11,225 nt of DNA from the NCBI GenBank assembly GCA_001778275.1, contig MFGM01000017.1:4308-15532 (forward strand). The letters are read 5' to 3'. The notes beneath the pieces were generated by a model, which saw only the letters and a list, made by a program, of their open reading frames with translations, was not told where the DNA came from and did no database searches. A program made the position numbers and the translations under genes. Position 1 is the stretch's first letter. The number at the start of each line of letters is the position of its first letter. This document shows, in pieces, positions 1-6,475 of this stretch. This DNA is from Candidatus Falkowbacteria bacterium RIFOXYC2_FULL_48_21. Lineage in GTDB: Bacteria; Patescibacteriota; Patescibacteriia; UBA11705; JABHMO01.

Positions 1-608
1 CATTTCTGGAGAAGTTGGTTTACTCGGTTGAAACGATTCAAAAAATCCTGGGCGAGAAAAATGTGCGCGGCTCGGTGTGGCCGAAGAGCGCGGATAATCC
101 GTATGACACAAGTGATCCTGATCCGGATTATCAAGTTTCAGAAGTGGAGCGGATGAGGCCGGAGCAAGCGGTGAAGATGTTGGAGAAAATGTATCATGCC
201 AGCGCCCGGCCTGCGTCGGCAGGAGACTGGCCGGGGTTAGACACGAAGAACTGGAAAACCGCGTTGGAGCGAGGCGTGACGCCGGCGATACGGGCGTGTA
301 GGGAGCTTGGTATAGATCCAAAAAGATTGATCGTGTTCCCGTGGATCAAGCGTTCAGCCCTGGCAAAGTTTTGCGGCGCCAACGTCACAAAATCGCCGAG
401 CCCGTCGCCCGGCTCCGAACATGTCCACTATGGTGCCCTGCTGGAAGCAGGCGTGTTCCCGAAGCTCGAGGAAGTGTATGCAGAGAAAGGACTTGATTTT
501 ATAAATCATCGAGCCGGAGCAATGTCGTCTGACAATTATTTACAAATGGAGCCTGCCGTGGCCAAATGGTTGACGCAACAAGTTATCTGGTTCAACAGAT
601 GCTATTGA
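1..608 (+). CDS. Unknown protein, 5' end outside window, main part before an apparent frameshift
   Basis: The frame that ends with a stop at 606-608 is open back to the window edge (in-frame Phe-Leu-Glu-Lys from position 3), so the gene starts upstream. The TTG at 15 is only an internal codon. The product is soluble-looking and charged, with no signal peptide or membrane segment. I recognise no family. It is rich in Pro, Trp and His-type turns (for example VFPWIKR and EHVHYGALLEAGVFPKLEE). The last residues before the stop (about WLTQQVIWFNRCY) look unlike the rest, whereas the -1 frame from 566 continues in similar style. The true protein therefore probably runs on to 808. A hairpin terminator follows at 871-904. 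Confidence 0.6.
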   Translation, partial: FLEKLVYSVETIQKILGEKNVRGSVWPKSADNPYDTSDPDPDYQVSEVERMRPEQAVKMLEKMYHASARPASAGDWPGLDTKNWKTALERGVTPAIRACRELGIDPKRLIVFPWIKRSALAKFCGANVTKSPSPSPGSEHVHYGALLEAGVFPKLEEVYAEKGLDFINHRAGAMSSDNYLQMEPAVAKWLTQQVIWFNRCY

Positions 609-808
609 CGCAGTCGCAATTGCAGACAAAGTGGGAAGAATTACATTGGTGGATGTCCGGTGATAAGTATGATGTGAATGGAGCCTTCTCGTTCTCGGCC
701 GCGCCCTATTGCCTTGTGCCTGGCAGTAAGTTCGGGTTCGGCTACGATAGCGCCGCTCATGCCGCTGCGCAATGCGGCGCGCTCGTCCTGCCCTTCGCCG
801 TGATTTAG
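566..808 (+). CDS. C-terminal part of the same unknown protein, reached by a -1 frame change
   Basis: This frame encodes about 80 residues (starting MVDATSYLVQQMLLTQ, ending AAQCGALVLPFAVI) and stops with TAG at 806-808. There is no Shine-Dalgarno sequence before the ATG at 566, so independent initiation is unlikely. Both frames are open between 533 and 607. The smoothest join is at the AAA run 564-566, where one missing A would give ...EPAVAK-MVDATSYL. The join would make a product of at least 268 residues. Causes could be a real inactivating deletion, a sequencing or assembly error, or frameshifting. The site is not a canonical X-XXY-YYZ slippery heptamer. Function unknown. Confidence 0.5.
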   Translation: MVDATSYLVQQMLLTQSQLQTKWEELHWWMSGDKYDVNGAFSFSAAPYCLVPGSKFGFGYDSAAHAAAQCGALVLPFAVI

Positions 809-870
809 ACCCTTGGCATTTGGTGTTTTGGATTTTTGTTTGCGACTTGTAGCTGTCTTGTTTGGATTTT

Positions 871-904
871 AAAACTTCCCGCCACTGAATGGCGGGAAGT
901 TTTT
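871..904 (+). terminator. Intrinsic terminator of the first gene
   Basis: A 14-bp perfect stem (871-884 with 890-903) with a 5-nt loop has a GC-rich core and ends in TTTTT. It lies 62 bp after the stop at 808. Its symmetric A and T flanks could let it work in both directions. Confidence 0.8.
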
Positions 905-988
905 CGATTTTTCATTTTTCTCGTTGGGTTGCCTTCCGTAAAGAAGCTCTCAATTTGGAAAATGACTCGTTCTGAAATTGAAAATTTT

Positions 989-1015
989 AAAAGAGCCCTG
1001 ATTGTCGGGCTCTTT
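989..1015 (-). terminator. Intrinsic terminator of the 771-aa gene
   Basis: Read on the minus strand, a 9-bp stem AAAGAGCCC/GGGCTCTTT (1007-1015 with 990-998) with an 8-nt loop begins 5 nt after the stop codon. It is followed by TAAAATTTT. Confidence 0.8.
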
Positions 1016-1019
1016 GGTC

Positions 1020-3335
1020 TCATGGATGCGAAGGAAATTTTTCAATAATGGTTTCTACGCGATGAGAATGAGCGGATAGCAGGGATAAAAGAATTTTTTT
1101 GCGGTCGGCGAGGCGTCCGGTATTATGGATGATCTCGTCGGCGCGCAGGAGAATTTCGGCACGTTTGGTGACCCAGATTGACCAATGCCGCGGCGCCACT
1201 TGGCGGTGGATGATTTTGGCGACAAGATTATCAATTTGTCGATCGAATACCACGGCCGGCAGATCCAAAATGTCAGGCACTTGAGAAAAGAGGCGATGCA
1301 CAGCTTCGCGAATTTCAGAGCAGAAGGGTGTTACCGTAATGCCGGCAGCGGCGAGGAGGTGAAGGATTTCGATTTTTCCCGAACCGGCTCGCTGACCCAT
1401 GCTAGAGATTGCGCCATCGGCAAAGGGGTAGCCCCGCGGATTGAGCATAATCGTCCACGCATTGGCCGAAATGGTTTTATCGCGGCAGGAGAGGAAAACG
1501 TCTTGCGTTTTTTTGGGGACGTTATCCATTTGCGGCAGGTCGTACTTTCTCAATAGCGCTGTCCATGCGTTTTCGCTGACAGAAAACATTTCTTTGAACC
1601 AGCCGATGGCGTTGGTTTCGCTTTTTTCTTCCGGAGTTAAGAAACCGATCAGGTGTCGTCCGATGGCCGTCGGCAGTGAAGCGGTTTTGTCAAACCGCTT
1701 GATCCCTGCCGTTTGGCGGTCGGTGATGACTTTTTCTTGCGCCGCGCCGTGCAAAACATAGCGGCGGGTATCGCTTATGCGATTCGGCAAGAAGCTGACG
1801 AAACGCTCAATCAGCTCGCCTGCGGAAAGAAAATAGGCGGCCGTGGAATCGAGACGATAGCGCACATGTTTGAATCGTTCTTTGCCCGGCGCAAAATGGC
1901 GGATAGTATCTTCCGTAAAAGCAATTAGCGCGAAACGCAAGCGAGTATGCGGCGCGCGCAATTGCGCCAGCGCCTGATTAACCGCCGACACAAAGTGCGG
2001 ACTGATTCGGCTGTCTTTTCCGAGCGCGGCTTGGAGCCGCGTCGCCACTTCATCGGGGTCAAGCGTCAGTTCCTTTACCAAATTTTGTGCGTCAGCGCGA
2101 CCGATGCCGGCGGCCATAATTTCATCAGCCGCTCTGTCAAAGCATCCGGCCGCAATTTGCAGATTTATCTTGGTAATCCATGAGTGAAGAACAAACGGAT
2201 TATTCCGCAGCTTTTCCGGCAATTCGGTCAATTGAATATTTATCAATCGATAAAGGGGATCATTTATCAGCTGACTCATCACGTCCTCGGCCATGATTTT
2301 TCTCGGCAGACGGATTTGGCATGGCGCGCGTTCGGTCATTCTCGATACCTTGGCCACGTGCGCGTCCACGTCCTCGCAAACAGATGCGGGCAACCGCAGA
2401 TTGGCGCGGAGGGTTCGCAAAAGACTCAAATCGTCCGCAGTGGATTTTGCTCGCGTATCTTCCGAAAGAATTTTTATCAAGCGGCATTCGGCGGCTATTT
2501 TTTCATCCGTATCGGCGATAGCGCGAAAGGTGATATGGCCGTTTTTGAGGTCGAACAAACGACCAAGCGCAAGGCGATTTACCATGACGCGCGCGTGGGC
2601 AAGCAACAAGTCATTGCCGGCCAAGCCGGTTTCCACCCCTTGCAAAAACAATGTCATGGCCGTGGTCCAGCGCGACACAACGGCCGCGCGATTGCGGCGA
2701 AAGTCATTTACCGTTTTGCGCGTGGTCGCTTCCATCTTTGTCAGTAACGTTAAACGCGCCAAAAAAACATTTTGTAAGAACGGCGTGTATTCGGGTGTGA
2801 AAGATTTGACAAAGTCGAGCGCGTCGAACGTGGCCGCCCAATCGCCGGCGTCAATCAGCAAGCCGTTGATCAATAGCGGCGTTCGTTCGAACTTTTTGTC
2901 GCCGTCGAGCAGGTACTTGTCATGAATTTCACCGGGAACGCTTGATCGCGTTGAATCGAATTTAATCGGTTCGCCGATGGTTGTGGCTTCTTTGGCTGAA
3001 AGCGGAATAAAGTGCCAGTCGGGAAATGTTTCCGGAATGACCAGCCCCTTTTGTTTCGGCTCTTCCGGCGCGGGTTGAATCGGTGGCATTTTTTCTTTGT
3101 CCGGCAACATTGCCATTTGGTGCGATGTTTGTTTTTTTTGCGTCTTTGCCAAAGCATCGGCCACCAAGCGTTCAATTTCAGCCGTTAAGTGATCGGTCTG
3201 CTCGTCCTTGTTGCACGCCAGATCGAAACGCATCAGCGCGATTTCCAACGCGTGTTTGGTTCTGGCCGGCGCAGTAGCTGGCAATGATTTTACCAAAGCA
3301 ATAAGACAATTTTTTTCTGCTAATTTGTCGGTCAT
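1020..3335 (-). CDS. Large orphan protein, 771 aa, function unknown
   Basis: I start at the ATG at 3335 (MTDKLAEKNC) because GGAG lies just upstream with normal spacing and a promoter sits about 45 bp further up. The frame stays open another 34 codons upstream to 3437, but that extension runs through the promoter. The product looks soluble and largely helical, with no signal peptide or membrane segment. A short N-terminal helical part (about residues 1-70) is followed by a Lys/Gln/Pro-rich linker (about 75-110). The remaining 650 or so residues are Leu/Ala/Arg-rich and may be helical repeats, but I see no repeat register. I recognise no catalytic motif. It is monocistronic, with its own promoter and terminator. 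The large size of an unrecognised protein is unusual for a compact genome. Confidence 0.85.
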   Translation of the reverse strand: MTDKLAEKNCLIALVKSLPATAPARTKHALEIALMRFDLACNKDEQTDHLTAEIERLVADALAKTQKKQTSHQMAMLPDKEKMPPIQPAPEEPKQKGLVIPETFPDWHFIPLSAKEATTIGEPIKFDSTRSSVPGEIHDKYLLDGDKKFERTPLLINGLLIDAGDWAATFDALDFVKSFTPEYTPFLQNVFLARLTLLTKMEATTRKTVNDFRRNRAAVVSRWTTAMTLFLQGVETGLAGNDLLLAHARVMVNRLALGRLFDLKNGHITFRAIADTDEKIAAECRLIKILSEDTRAKSTADDLSLLRTLRANLRLPASVCEDVDAHVAKVSRMTERAPCQIRLPRKIMAEDVMSQLINDPLYRLINIQLTELPEKLRNNPFVLHSWITKINLQIAAGCFDRAADEIMAAGIGRADAQNLVKELTLDPDEVATRLQAALGKDSRISPHFVSAVNQALAQLRAPHTRLRFALIAFTEDTIRHFAPGKERFKHVRYRLDSTAAYFLSAGELIERFVSFLPNRISDTRRYVLHGAAQEKVITDRQTAGIKRFDKTASLPTAIGRHLIGFLTPEEKSETNAIGWFKEMFSVSENAWTALLRKYDLPQMDNVPKKTQDVFLSCRDKTISANAWTIMLNPRGYPFADGAISSMGQRAGSGKIEILHLLAAAGITVTPFCSEIREAVHRLFSQVPDILDLPAVVFDRQIDNLVAKIIHRQVAPRHWSIWVTKRAEILLRADEIIHNTGRLADRKKILLSLLSAHSHRVETIIEKFPSHP

Positions 3336-3378
3336 GGTCTGATCTCCGTTGGTAAGGTTGTTAAGGAACTTCAAGGTT

Positions 3379-3406
3379 AATTTAGCACGACAGCGCTGGT
3401 TGTCAA
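3379..3406 (-). promoter_or_regulatory. Promoter of the 771-aa gene
   Basis: On the minus strand a TTGACA -35 (3401-3406), 16-nt spacer and -10 TAAATT (3379-3384) preceded by TGC form an extended -10 promoter. The predicted start near 3372 gives a leader of about 37 nt before the ATG at 3335. The spacer contains the palindrome CAGCGCTG (3391-3398). Confidence 0.65.
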
Positions 3407-3416
3407 TGGAAGATAC

Positions 3417-3473
3417 GGATTTAATCGATGAACACACGGATTAAGCGGACGAACACACAGATTCCACGGATGG
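3417..3473. repeat. Degenerate 21-nt tandem repeat, nearly three units
   Basis: Units 3417-3437, 3438-3458 and the partial 3459-3473 share a GGATT(t)AA...GAACACAC pattern with a 21-nt period. The patch lies upstream of the 771-aa gene promoter and downstream of the terminator of the next minus-strand gene. It is non-coding. Confidence 0.6.
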
Positions 3474-3477
3474 AAAT

Positions 3478-3502
3478 TAAAAGCCCCGACCGAGCGGGGC
3501 TT
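3478..3502 (-). terminator. Intrinsic terminator of the zinc-ribbon/HTH gene
   Basis: An 8-bp stem AAGCCCCG/CGGGGCTT (3495-3502 with 3481-3488) with a 6-nt loop is followed on the minus strand by TTAATTT. It starts 5 nt after the stop codon at 3508-3510. Confidence 0.8.
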
Positions 3503-3507
3503 GAGAG

Positions 3508-4164
3508 TTATGTTTGCGGTTTTCTTTTCTTGTAGGGTGCTATGCGCGCTTTGTTGCGCCAGTTGCGAATTTTGATTAGAGTGATGCCGGAAAGAGAGCT
3601 GATCGTGGTGTCGGGAACTTTGCCGAAAAACGGTTTGAGCCGACGCCGGAGCAGTTCTTCCTTTGGCAGTTCGGCGAACGTGTAGTTGATTCCTTCGCGC
3701 CGGAACGCGGCGGTCAGCGTGCCGAAGTGAGCAATGGCGGAATGGAAATAGGCCTGATGCGCGCGTTCGATTTCCATCGGTGTCAGCAGGGCGAGGTTTT
3801 CCGTTGTGCGGAAAAACCACAGCGTTTGGCTGGCGCAAAAAAAGGGAAGTTCTATCCGCGCCGAGCTGTAGTAAGACACGAGTTGGCAATTGAATCGTTC
3901 GTGGCAGATCGGGCATTCGGTGGTGCGATCGAGCGGGTATTCGTTGAAGCCGCGCAGAATTTCGATCAGCTTCATCTTGTGCTTGCATTTCGGACAGCGG
4001 CCGTTCGGCTCGTACCGATGACCGTGTAGAGCCGCGGCCAGTCCGATGGCCAGCATGGCTTGGCTGTTTTCCAGTCGCAACTGGTGAGCCAGTTGTTGTT
4101 GCAATGACAGTTTTTGCTTCAGTTCAAGGCGCGGTTCCAAATGTTGACTTAAGGTGAGCATCAT
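3508..4164 (-). CDS. Putative DNA-binding protein with zinc-ribbon-like motif and HTH-like C-terminus, 218 aa
   Basis: The start is the first of two adjacent ATGs (4164 and 4161), 6 nt after a strong AAAGGAGG site. An open extension to 4224 runs through simple repeats and is not used. Residues 1-36 form a Leu/Gln/Lys/Arg-rich helix, possibly coiled coil. Residues 57-87 hold two CX2C knuckles (Cys57/Cys60 and Cys84/Cys87) about 24 residues apart, the usual layout of a zinc ribbon. Cys93 and Cys110 are extra. Residues 182-211 (GKVPDTTISSLSG..., then NWRNKARIAPYKKRK) resemble a helix-turn-helix of the form seen in small recognition modules, where Asp-hydrophobic, Gly, Arg and Gly/Ala-Ile-Pro mark the two helices, followed by a basic tail. 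A role as regulator or nucleic-acid-binding protein is inferred. The family is not recognised. Confidence 0.75.
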   Translation of the reverse strand: MMLTLSQHLEPRLELKQKLSLQQQLAHQLRLENSQAMLAIGLAAALHGHRYEPNGRCPKCKHKMKLIEILRGFNEYPLDRTTECPICHERFNCQLVSYYSSARIELPFFCASQTLWFFRTTENLALLTPMEIERAHQAYFHSAIAHFGTLTAAFRREGINYTFAELPKEELLRRRLKPFFGKVPDTTISSLSGITLIKIRNWRNKARIAPYKKRKPQT

Positions 4165-4181
4165 GACAAACCTCCTTTGGA

Positions 4182-4205
4182 CATAGAAGCATAGAAACAT
4201 AGAAA
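4182..4205. repeat. Three tandem copies of an 8-nt unit in the leader of the zinc-ribbon/HTH gene
   Basis: CATAGAAG, CATAGAAA and CATAGAAA occur head to tail. They lie 7 bp upstream of the Shine-Dalgarno site of the 218-aa gene, inside its predicted 5' leader, so on the mRNA they read as CUUCUAUG-type units. Confidence 0.7.
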
Positions 4206-4292
4206 CAAAAAAGCACGGGAACAACTATTAAAGAATAAAGAACGCAGATTCCCAGCTGAAGCCGAACACTTGCAAGAACGTTAACGAGTGAT

Positions 4293-4319
4293 ATTATACC
4301 ATGCGTTTTTGCATGTCAA
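4293..4319 (-). promoter_or_regulatory. Strong promoter of the zinc-ribbon/HTH gene
   Basis: On the minus strand both hexamers are consensus: TTGACA (4314-4319) and TATAAT (4293-4298), the latter preceded by TGG. The spacer is 15 nt, shorter than the usual 17, which the TGN extension may compensate. The predicted start near 4286 gives a leader of about 120 nt. Confidence 0.75.
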
Positions 4320-4338
4320 TAGCCCCGCTTGGGCGGGG

Positions 4339-4481
4339 AAGGGCAAAGGGCCAAGGGCAAAAGTAAATGCAAAACTTAAAATAAAGAAACAAAATTATTC
4401 AATAACCAGTTCTGTAATTTTTATTTTTAACTTTATTTTTGGCCCTTGTTTTTGCCCTTTGCCCTTGGCCACCTTGCCCTT
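4339..4481. repeat. Long imperfect inverted repeat built from GGGCAAA-like units
   Basis: The left half is purine-rich with repeated GGGCAAA/GGGCCAA units and the right half is its imperfect complement. Exact arms include 13 bp (4349-4361 with 4458-4470) and 9 bp (4378-4386 with 4431-4439), around an AT-rich centre. A separate small hairpin (4323-4328 with 4333-4338) abuts the left side. The element fills most of the gene-free stretch 4165-4536, between the terminator of one minus-strand gene and the promoter of the next. No ORF in it looks genuine. Confidence 0.6.
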
Positions 4482-4485
4482 AACT

Positions 4486-4510
4486 AAAAGGCCGCCCCTG
4501 CCGGAGCGGC
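4486..4510 (-). terminator. Intrinsic terminator of the 243-aa gene
   Basis: On the minus strand GCCGC-T-CC pairs with GG-C-GCGGC (4503-4510 with 4491-4498, one mismatch) around a 4-nt loop, then CCTTTTAG follows. It lies about 27 nt after the stop at 4537. Confidence 0.65.
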
Positions 4511-4536
4511 GCGTGTGATGTTGAAGAAGCGATGAA

Positions 4537-5268
4537 CTATTCGACTTCGAGTTTGTGGTTCGGGCCGAGCGCGAGTTTGACGCGCTTGATTTCGTGGCCA
4601 ATCAGGTCTGCTCCGCAAACCAGATAACAGCCCATGTCGAGTTCGGAGAAGAAGCTGTTCATCTTCGGGCAAAGTTCGTTGAGTACGCGGAAAAAGACGC
4701 TGCCAAGAGGGTGTGCGGTCATCTCTATTCCGGCGGTGACGTTCGGCCTGGCCTGTTCTAGCAGTCGCAGGACGTGTTCGCAGCATAGATTTGTGTCTCC
4801 TCGGCACAACGTTTCAAGGAAAAAGCTTTTTGCCAGCTTGACTTTCTCTTCCCATTGTATACCGCGTAAATGAACTAGTACCGGGCTTTCCGGCGTCGGC
4901 TCGGGTTTCTTGAAAAGGCCGGGAAAGTGGGCGATCAGCATCTCGTTTTCGCACGTCAGCTGGTCGATCGGTTCGACAGTGCCGGTTCGCAAGCGCTTGT
5001 TGTAATGCATTACAAAGTACTTGCCGCCAATGGTAGCGGTATTGCAGGCGCTACCGAATAGCAGAACCTCGTCTGGGTCTTGTCCGTGGTGAGTAATCGG
5101 AAAAACGCCAAAAAGGTGCACCCAAAACGGTCCTTCTTTTTTGAGTTTAAACATGAGTGCGCTTGTGGTGTTTTCTTGTGGGAAAAACCAGTAGCGGCAA
5201 ATGATTCCTTCGAACATCGACGGTCCGTCCTTCACCAAATACTTTTTCTTTTTTTCTTCGGCTACCAT
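4537..5268 (-). CDS. Orphan protein, 243 aa, function unknown
   Basis: The start is the ATG at 5268 (MVAEEKKKKYL), 5 nt after a strong AAGGAGGTG site. The frame extends 44 codons further upstream, but that extension overlaps the structured leader and promoter. The product looks soluble with a Lys/Glu-rich N-terminus. A mixed aromatic and beta-like first half (about residues 15-125) is followed by a Pro/Glu linker (PEPTPESP) and a helical second half. There are eight or so scattered cysteines without a clear metal-site spacing. I recognise no family. It is monocistronic, with its own promoter (5391-5419), terminator and a 5' hairpin that may stabilise or regulate the mRNA. Confidence 0.8.
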   Translation of the reverse strand: MVAEEKKKKYLVKDGPSMFEGIICRYWFFPQENTTSALMFKLKKEGPFWVHLFGVFPITHHGQDPDEVLLFGSACNTATIGGKYFVMHYNKRLRTGTVEPIDQLTCENEMLIAHFPGLFKKPEPTPESPVLVHLRGIQWEEKVKLAKSFFLETLCRGDTNLCCEHVLRLLEQARPNVTAGIEMTAHPLGSVFFRVLNELCPKMNSFFSELDMGCYLVCGADLIGHEIKRVKLALGPNHKLEVE

Positions 5269-5347
5269 AACGGCACCTCCTTCGAAGAACCCGGCTTGAG
5301 ACAGTGCAAGCCAAAACACTCTTATCCACGGCATAACGCCACGGACG

Positions 5348-5386
5348 TTTCCGCTTGCCCCGTTCGCTGGGGCTTGGTCGCGGAAA
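5348..5386 (-). promoter_or_regulatory. Two-tier hairpin at the 5' end of the 243-aa gene's mRNA
   Basis: On the minus strand an outer 7-bp stem TTTCCGC/GCGGAAA (5380-5386 with 5348-5354) encloses an inner 5-bp stem GCCCC/GGGGC (5369-5373 with 5357-5361) with a 7-nt loop. The predicted transcription start near 5384 puts this structure at the very 5' end of a leader of about 116 nt. It could be a stability element or a regulatory fold. No known riboswitch is recognised. Confidence 0.5.
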
Positions 5387-5390
5387 TTGG

Positions 5391-5419
5391 ATGATATCAC
5401 AACGGAACTGGTATGTCCA
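5391..5419 (-). promoter_or_regulatory. Promoter of the 243-aa gene
   Basis: On the minus strand TGGACA (5414-5419), a 17-nt spacer and TATCAT (5391-5396) each match five of six consensus positions. The -10 is preceded by TGA, giving the extended form. Confidence 0.65.
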
Positions 5420-5481
5420 CTTATGCGTATGTGCCGGACGTTTGGCCGGGCGTCCCATGCGGCATATCAACCAAAACAATG

Positions 5482-5546
5482 AAATCTAAAATCTTAAATG
5501 CTCGTTGGTCGACGTTACGCGCATAGGCATTTCAGATTTCCGATTT
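5482..5546. repeat. Imperfect inverted repeat with 20-nt AT-rich arms
   Basis: The arms 5482-5501 and 5527-5546 match at 17 of 20 positions (AAATC..AAATCT.AAATGC pattern), separated by 25 nt. It lies in the gene-free stretch 5269-5633, upstream of the 243-aa gene promoter and downstream of the terminator of the membrane-protein gene. The right arm runs into further TGATTT-type repeats up to about 5562. Confidence 0.55.
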
Positions 5547-5589
5547 ATGATTTTTGATTTCAGCGACATAAGCGAGTCACGGAGACGAC

Positions 5590-5620
5590 AAAAAAACGAG
5601 CCCCGCCATGGCGGGGCTCG
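5590..5620 (-). terminator. Intrinsic terminator of the membrane-protein gene
   Basis: A perfect 24-bp palindrome (5597-5620, GAGCCCCGCC core) is followed on the minus strand by seven T. It lies 13 nt after the stop at 5634. The arms meet with no unpaired loop, so a few central pairs must open. Confidence 0.9.
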
Positions 5621-5633
5621 CTGATGTTATGAA

Positions 5634-6413
5634 TCACACCAAGACAGAGCGGTGCTTATTCTTGATGTTTGGTATGCCGAACGAAAAGACGATCGGCGCG
5701 CACGGACACAGATCCCATTCGGTGATTGTTTGCGCCAGCCTGACTAATAGCCGGTCCATATCTCCGGCCGAGTCTCCCTGAAAATATGCTTTCATCAGCT
5801 CTGACCAAATGACGTAATTTTTTTGCGCTTCGTCCTGAAATCTTTTGCCGATCGCCATGCTGACAGACGCCACGTCGCGGTTGTTGTTGAGCAAGGCAAA
5901 ATCATACAGCGCTTGCCATTTGATGGGCGTTGATTTCTCATGGTGGTCGAAATCCAGATATTTGACCGACATGATCAACGAGCCTTCTTGGATCATCATG
6001 AGTGGAAAGCCGTGCACGCCACCGGTCGCCATGGGCACGGTCAGGTGCAACATGTTCTCTTTGCCCCAAAGCGCGCCGCGACTCACCGCCGTGACGATCC
6101 CGCCAATCACTTGAATCAGTACGCGGTCGTGCAGTTTGCCGGAACCAGCGGAACCATCTGGCTCAAGCACGGTGACAAAAAAGCGACGCAGGATGAATCG
6201 GGTGACGACGTTCGCGGCCATAAGCAGGATGGCGGTAACAACGAAGATTTGTCCCAATTTTTCCGCCCCGAATTCGGAGGCGATAAATGTCGCGCCGGCG
6301 CTGATAAGTAAGATGAAAAAAATGAGCTGGCCAAGGCCGGTGACCGCGAAAGCGGCGCCGAATTGTTTGGCGACGGACACGTTTTTGGAATACATGGGTT
6401 CGGTGTTGAGCAT
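5634..6413 (-). CDS. Membrane protein with two N-terminal helices and a soluble C-terminal domain, 259 aa
   Basis: The start is the ATG at 6413 (MLNTEPMYSK), 5 nt after AAGGAGG. The frame continues 12 codons upstream without support. Two hydrophobic segments, about residues 18-45 and 54-76, are joined by a short loop (SEFGAEKLGQ). The Arg-rich end of the second (TRFILRRFF) fits the positive-inside rule, so the last 180 or so residues are probably cytoplasmic. That part has a beta-like stretch (about 80-155, with a GGVHGFPLMM segment) and then helices, ending in WDLCPCAPIVFSFGIPN. I recognise no family or catalytic motif. It is transcribed divergently from the Xer-like gene, with a long leader that carries a large hairpin. 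Confidence 0.8.
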   Translation of the reverse strand: MLNTEPMYSKNVSVAKQFGAAFAVTGLGQLIFFILLISAGATFIASEFGAEKLGQIFVVTAILLMAANVVTRFILRRFFVTVLEPDGSAGSGKLHDRVLIQVIGGIVTAVSRGALWGKENMLHLTVPMATGGVHGFPLMMIQEGSLIMSVKYLDFDHHEKSTPIKWQALYDFALLNNNRDVASVSMAIGKRFQDEAQKNYVIWSELMKAYFQGDSAGDMDRLLVRLAQTITEWDLCPCAPIVFSFGIPNIKNKHRSVLV

Positions 6414-6475
6414 GAGAGCCTCCTTGTGAAAGAACAAAGTGAAAGGCAATCCGAATCTTAGTAAAAATACGGACC

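Noticed and set aside
2184..2925. Long plus-strand ORFs (187 and 210 codons) inside the 771-aa gene
   Set aside because: They lie antisense to a gene with a good start, promoter and terminator, have no ribosome sites, and read as Arg/Ser/His-rich shadow translations.
3417..3473. CRISPR-like repeats
   Set aside because: The units are contiguous with no spacers, are degenerate, and no cas genes are present. The same holds for the repeats at 4182-4205 and 11075-11136.
3377..3988. 203-codon minus-strand ORF overlapping the zinc-ribbon/HTH gene in another frame
   Set aside because: It has no ribosome site, its composition is Arg/His/Pro shadow type, and it runs through the true gene's terminator and the 21-nt repeats.
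4063..4164. Resemblance of the Leu/Gln-rich N-terminus of the 218-aa protein to the activator-interacting region of sigma-54
   Set aside because: Only general Leu/Gln spacing is shared. The RpoN core and RpoN box are absent, so calling it a sigma factor is not justified.
4288..4518. 76-codon plus-strand ORF across the GGGCAAA palindrome
   Set aside because: It is low-complexity translation of repeats with no ribosome site, and it crosses a promoter and a terminator of minus-strand genes.
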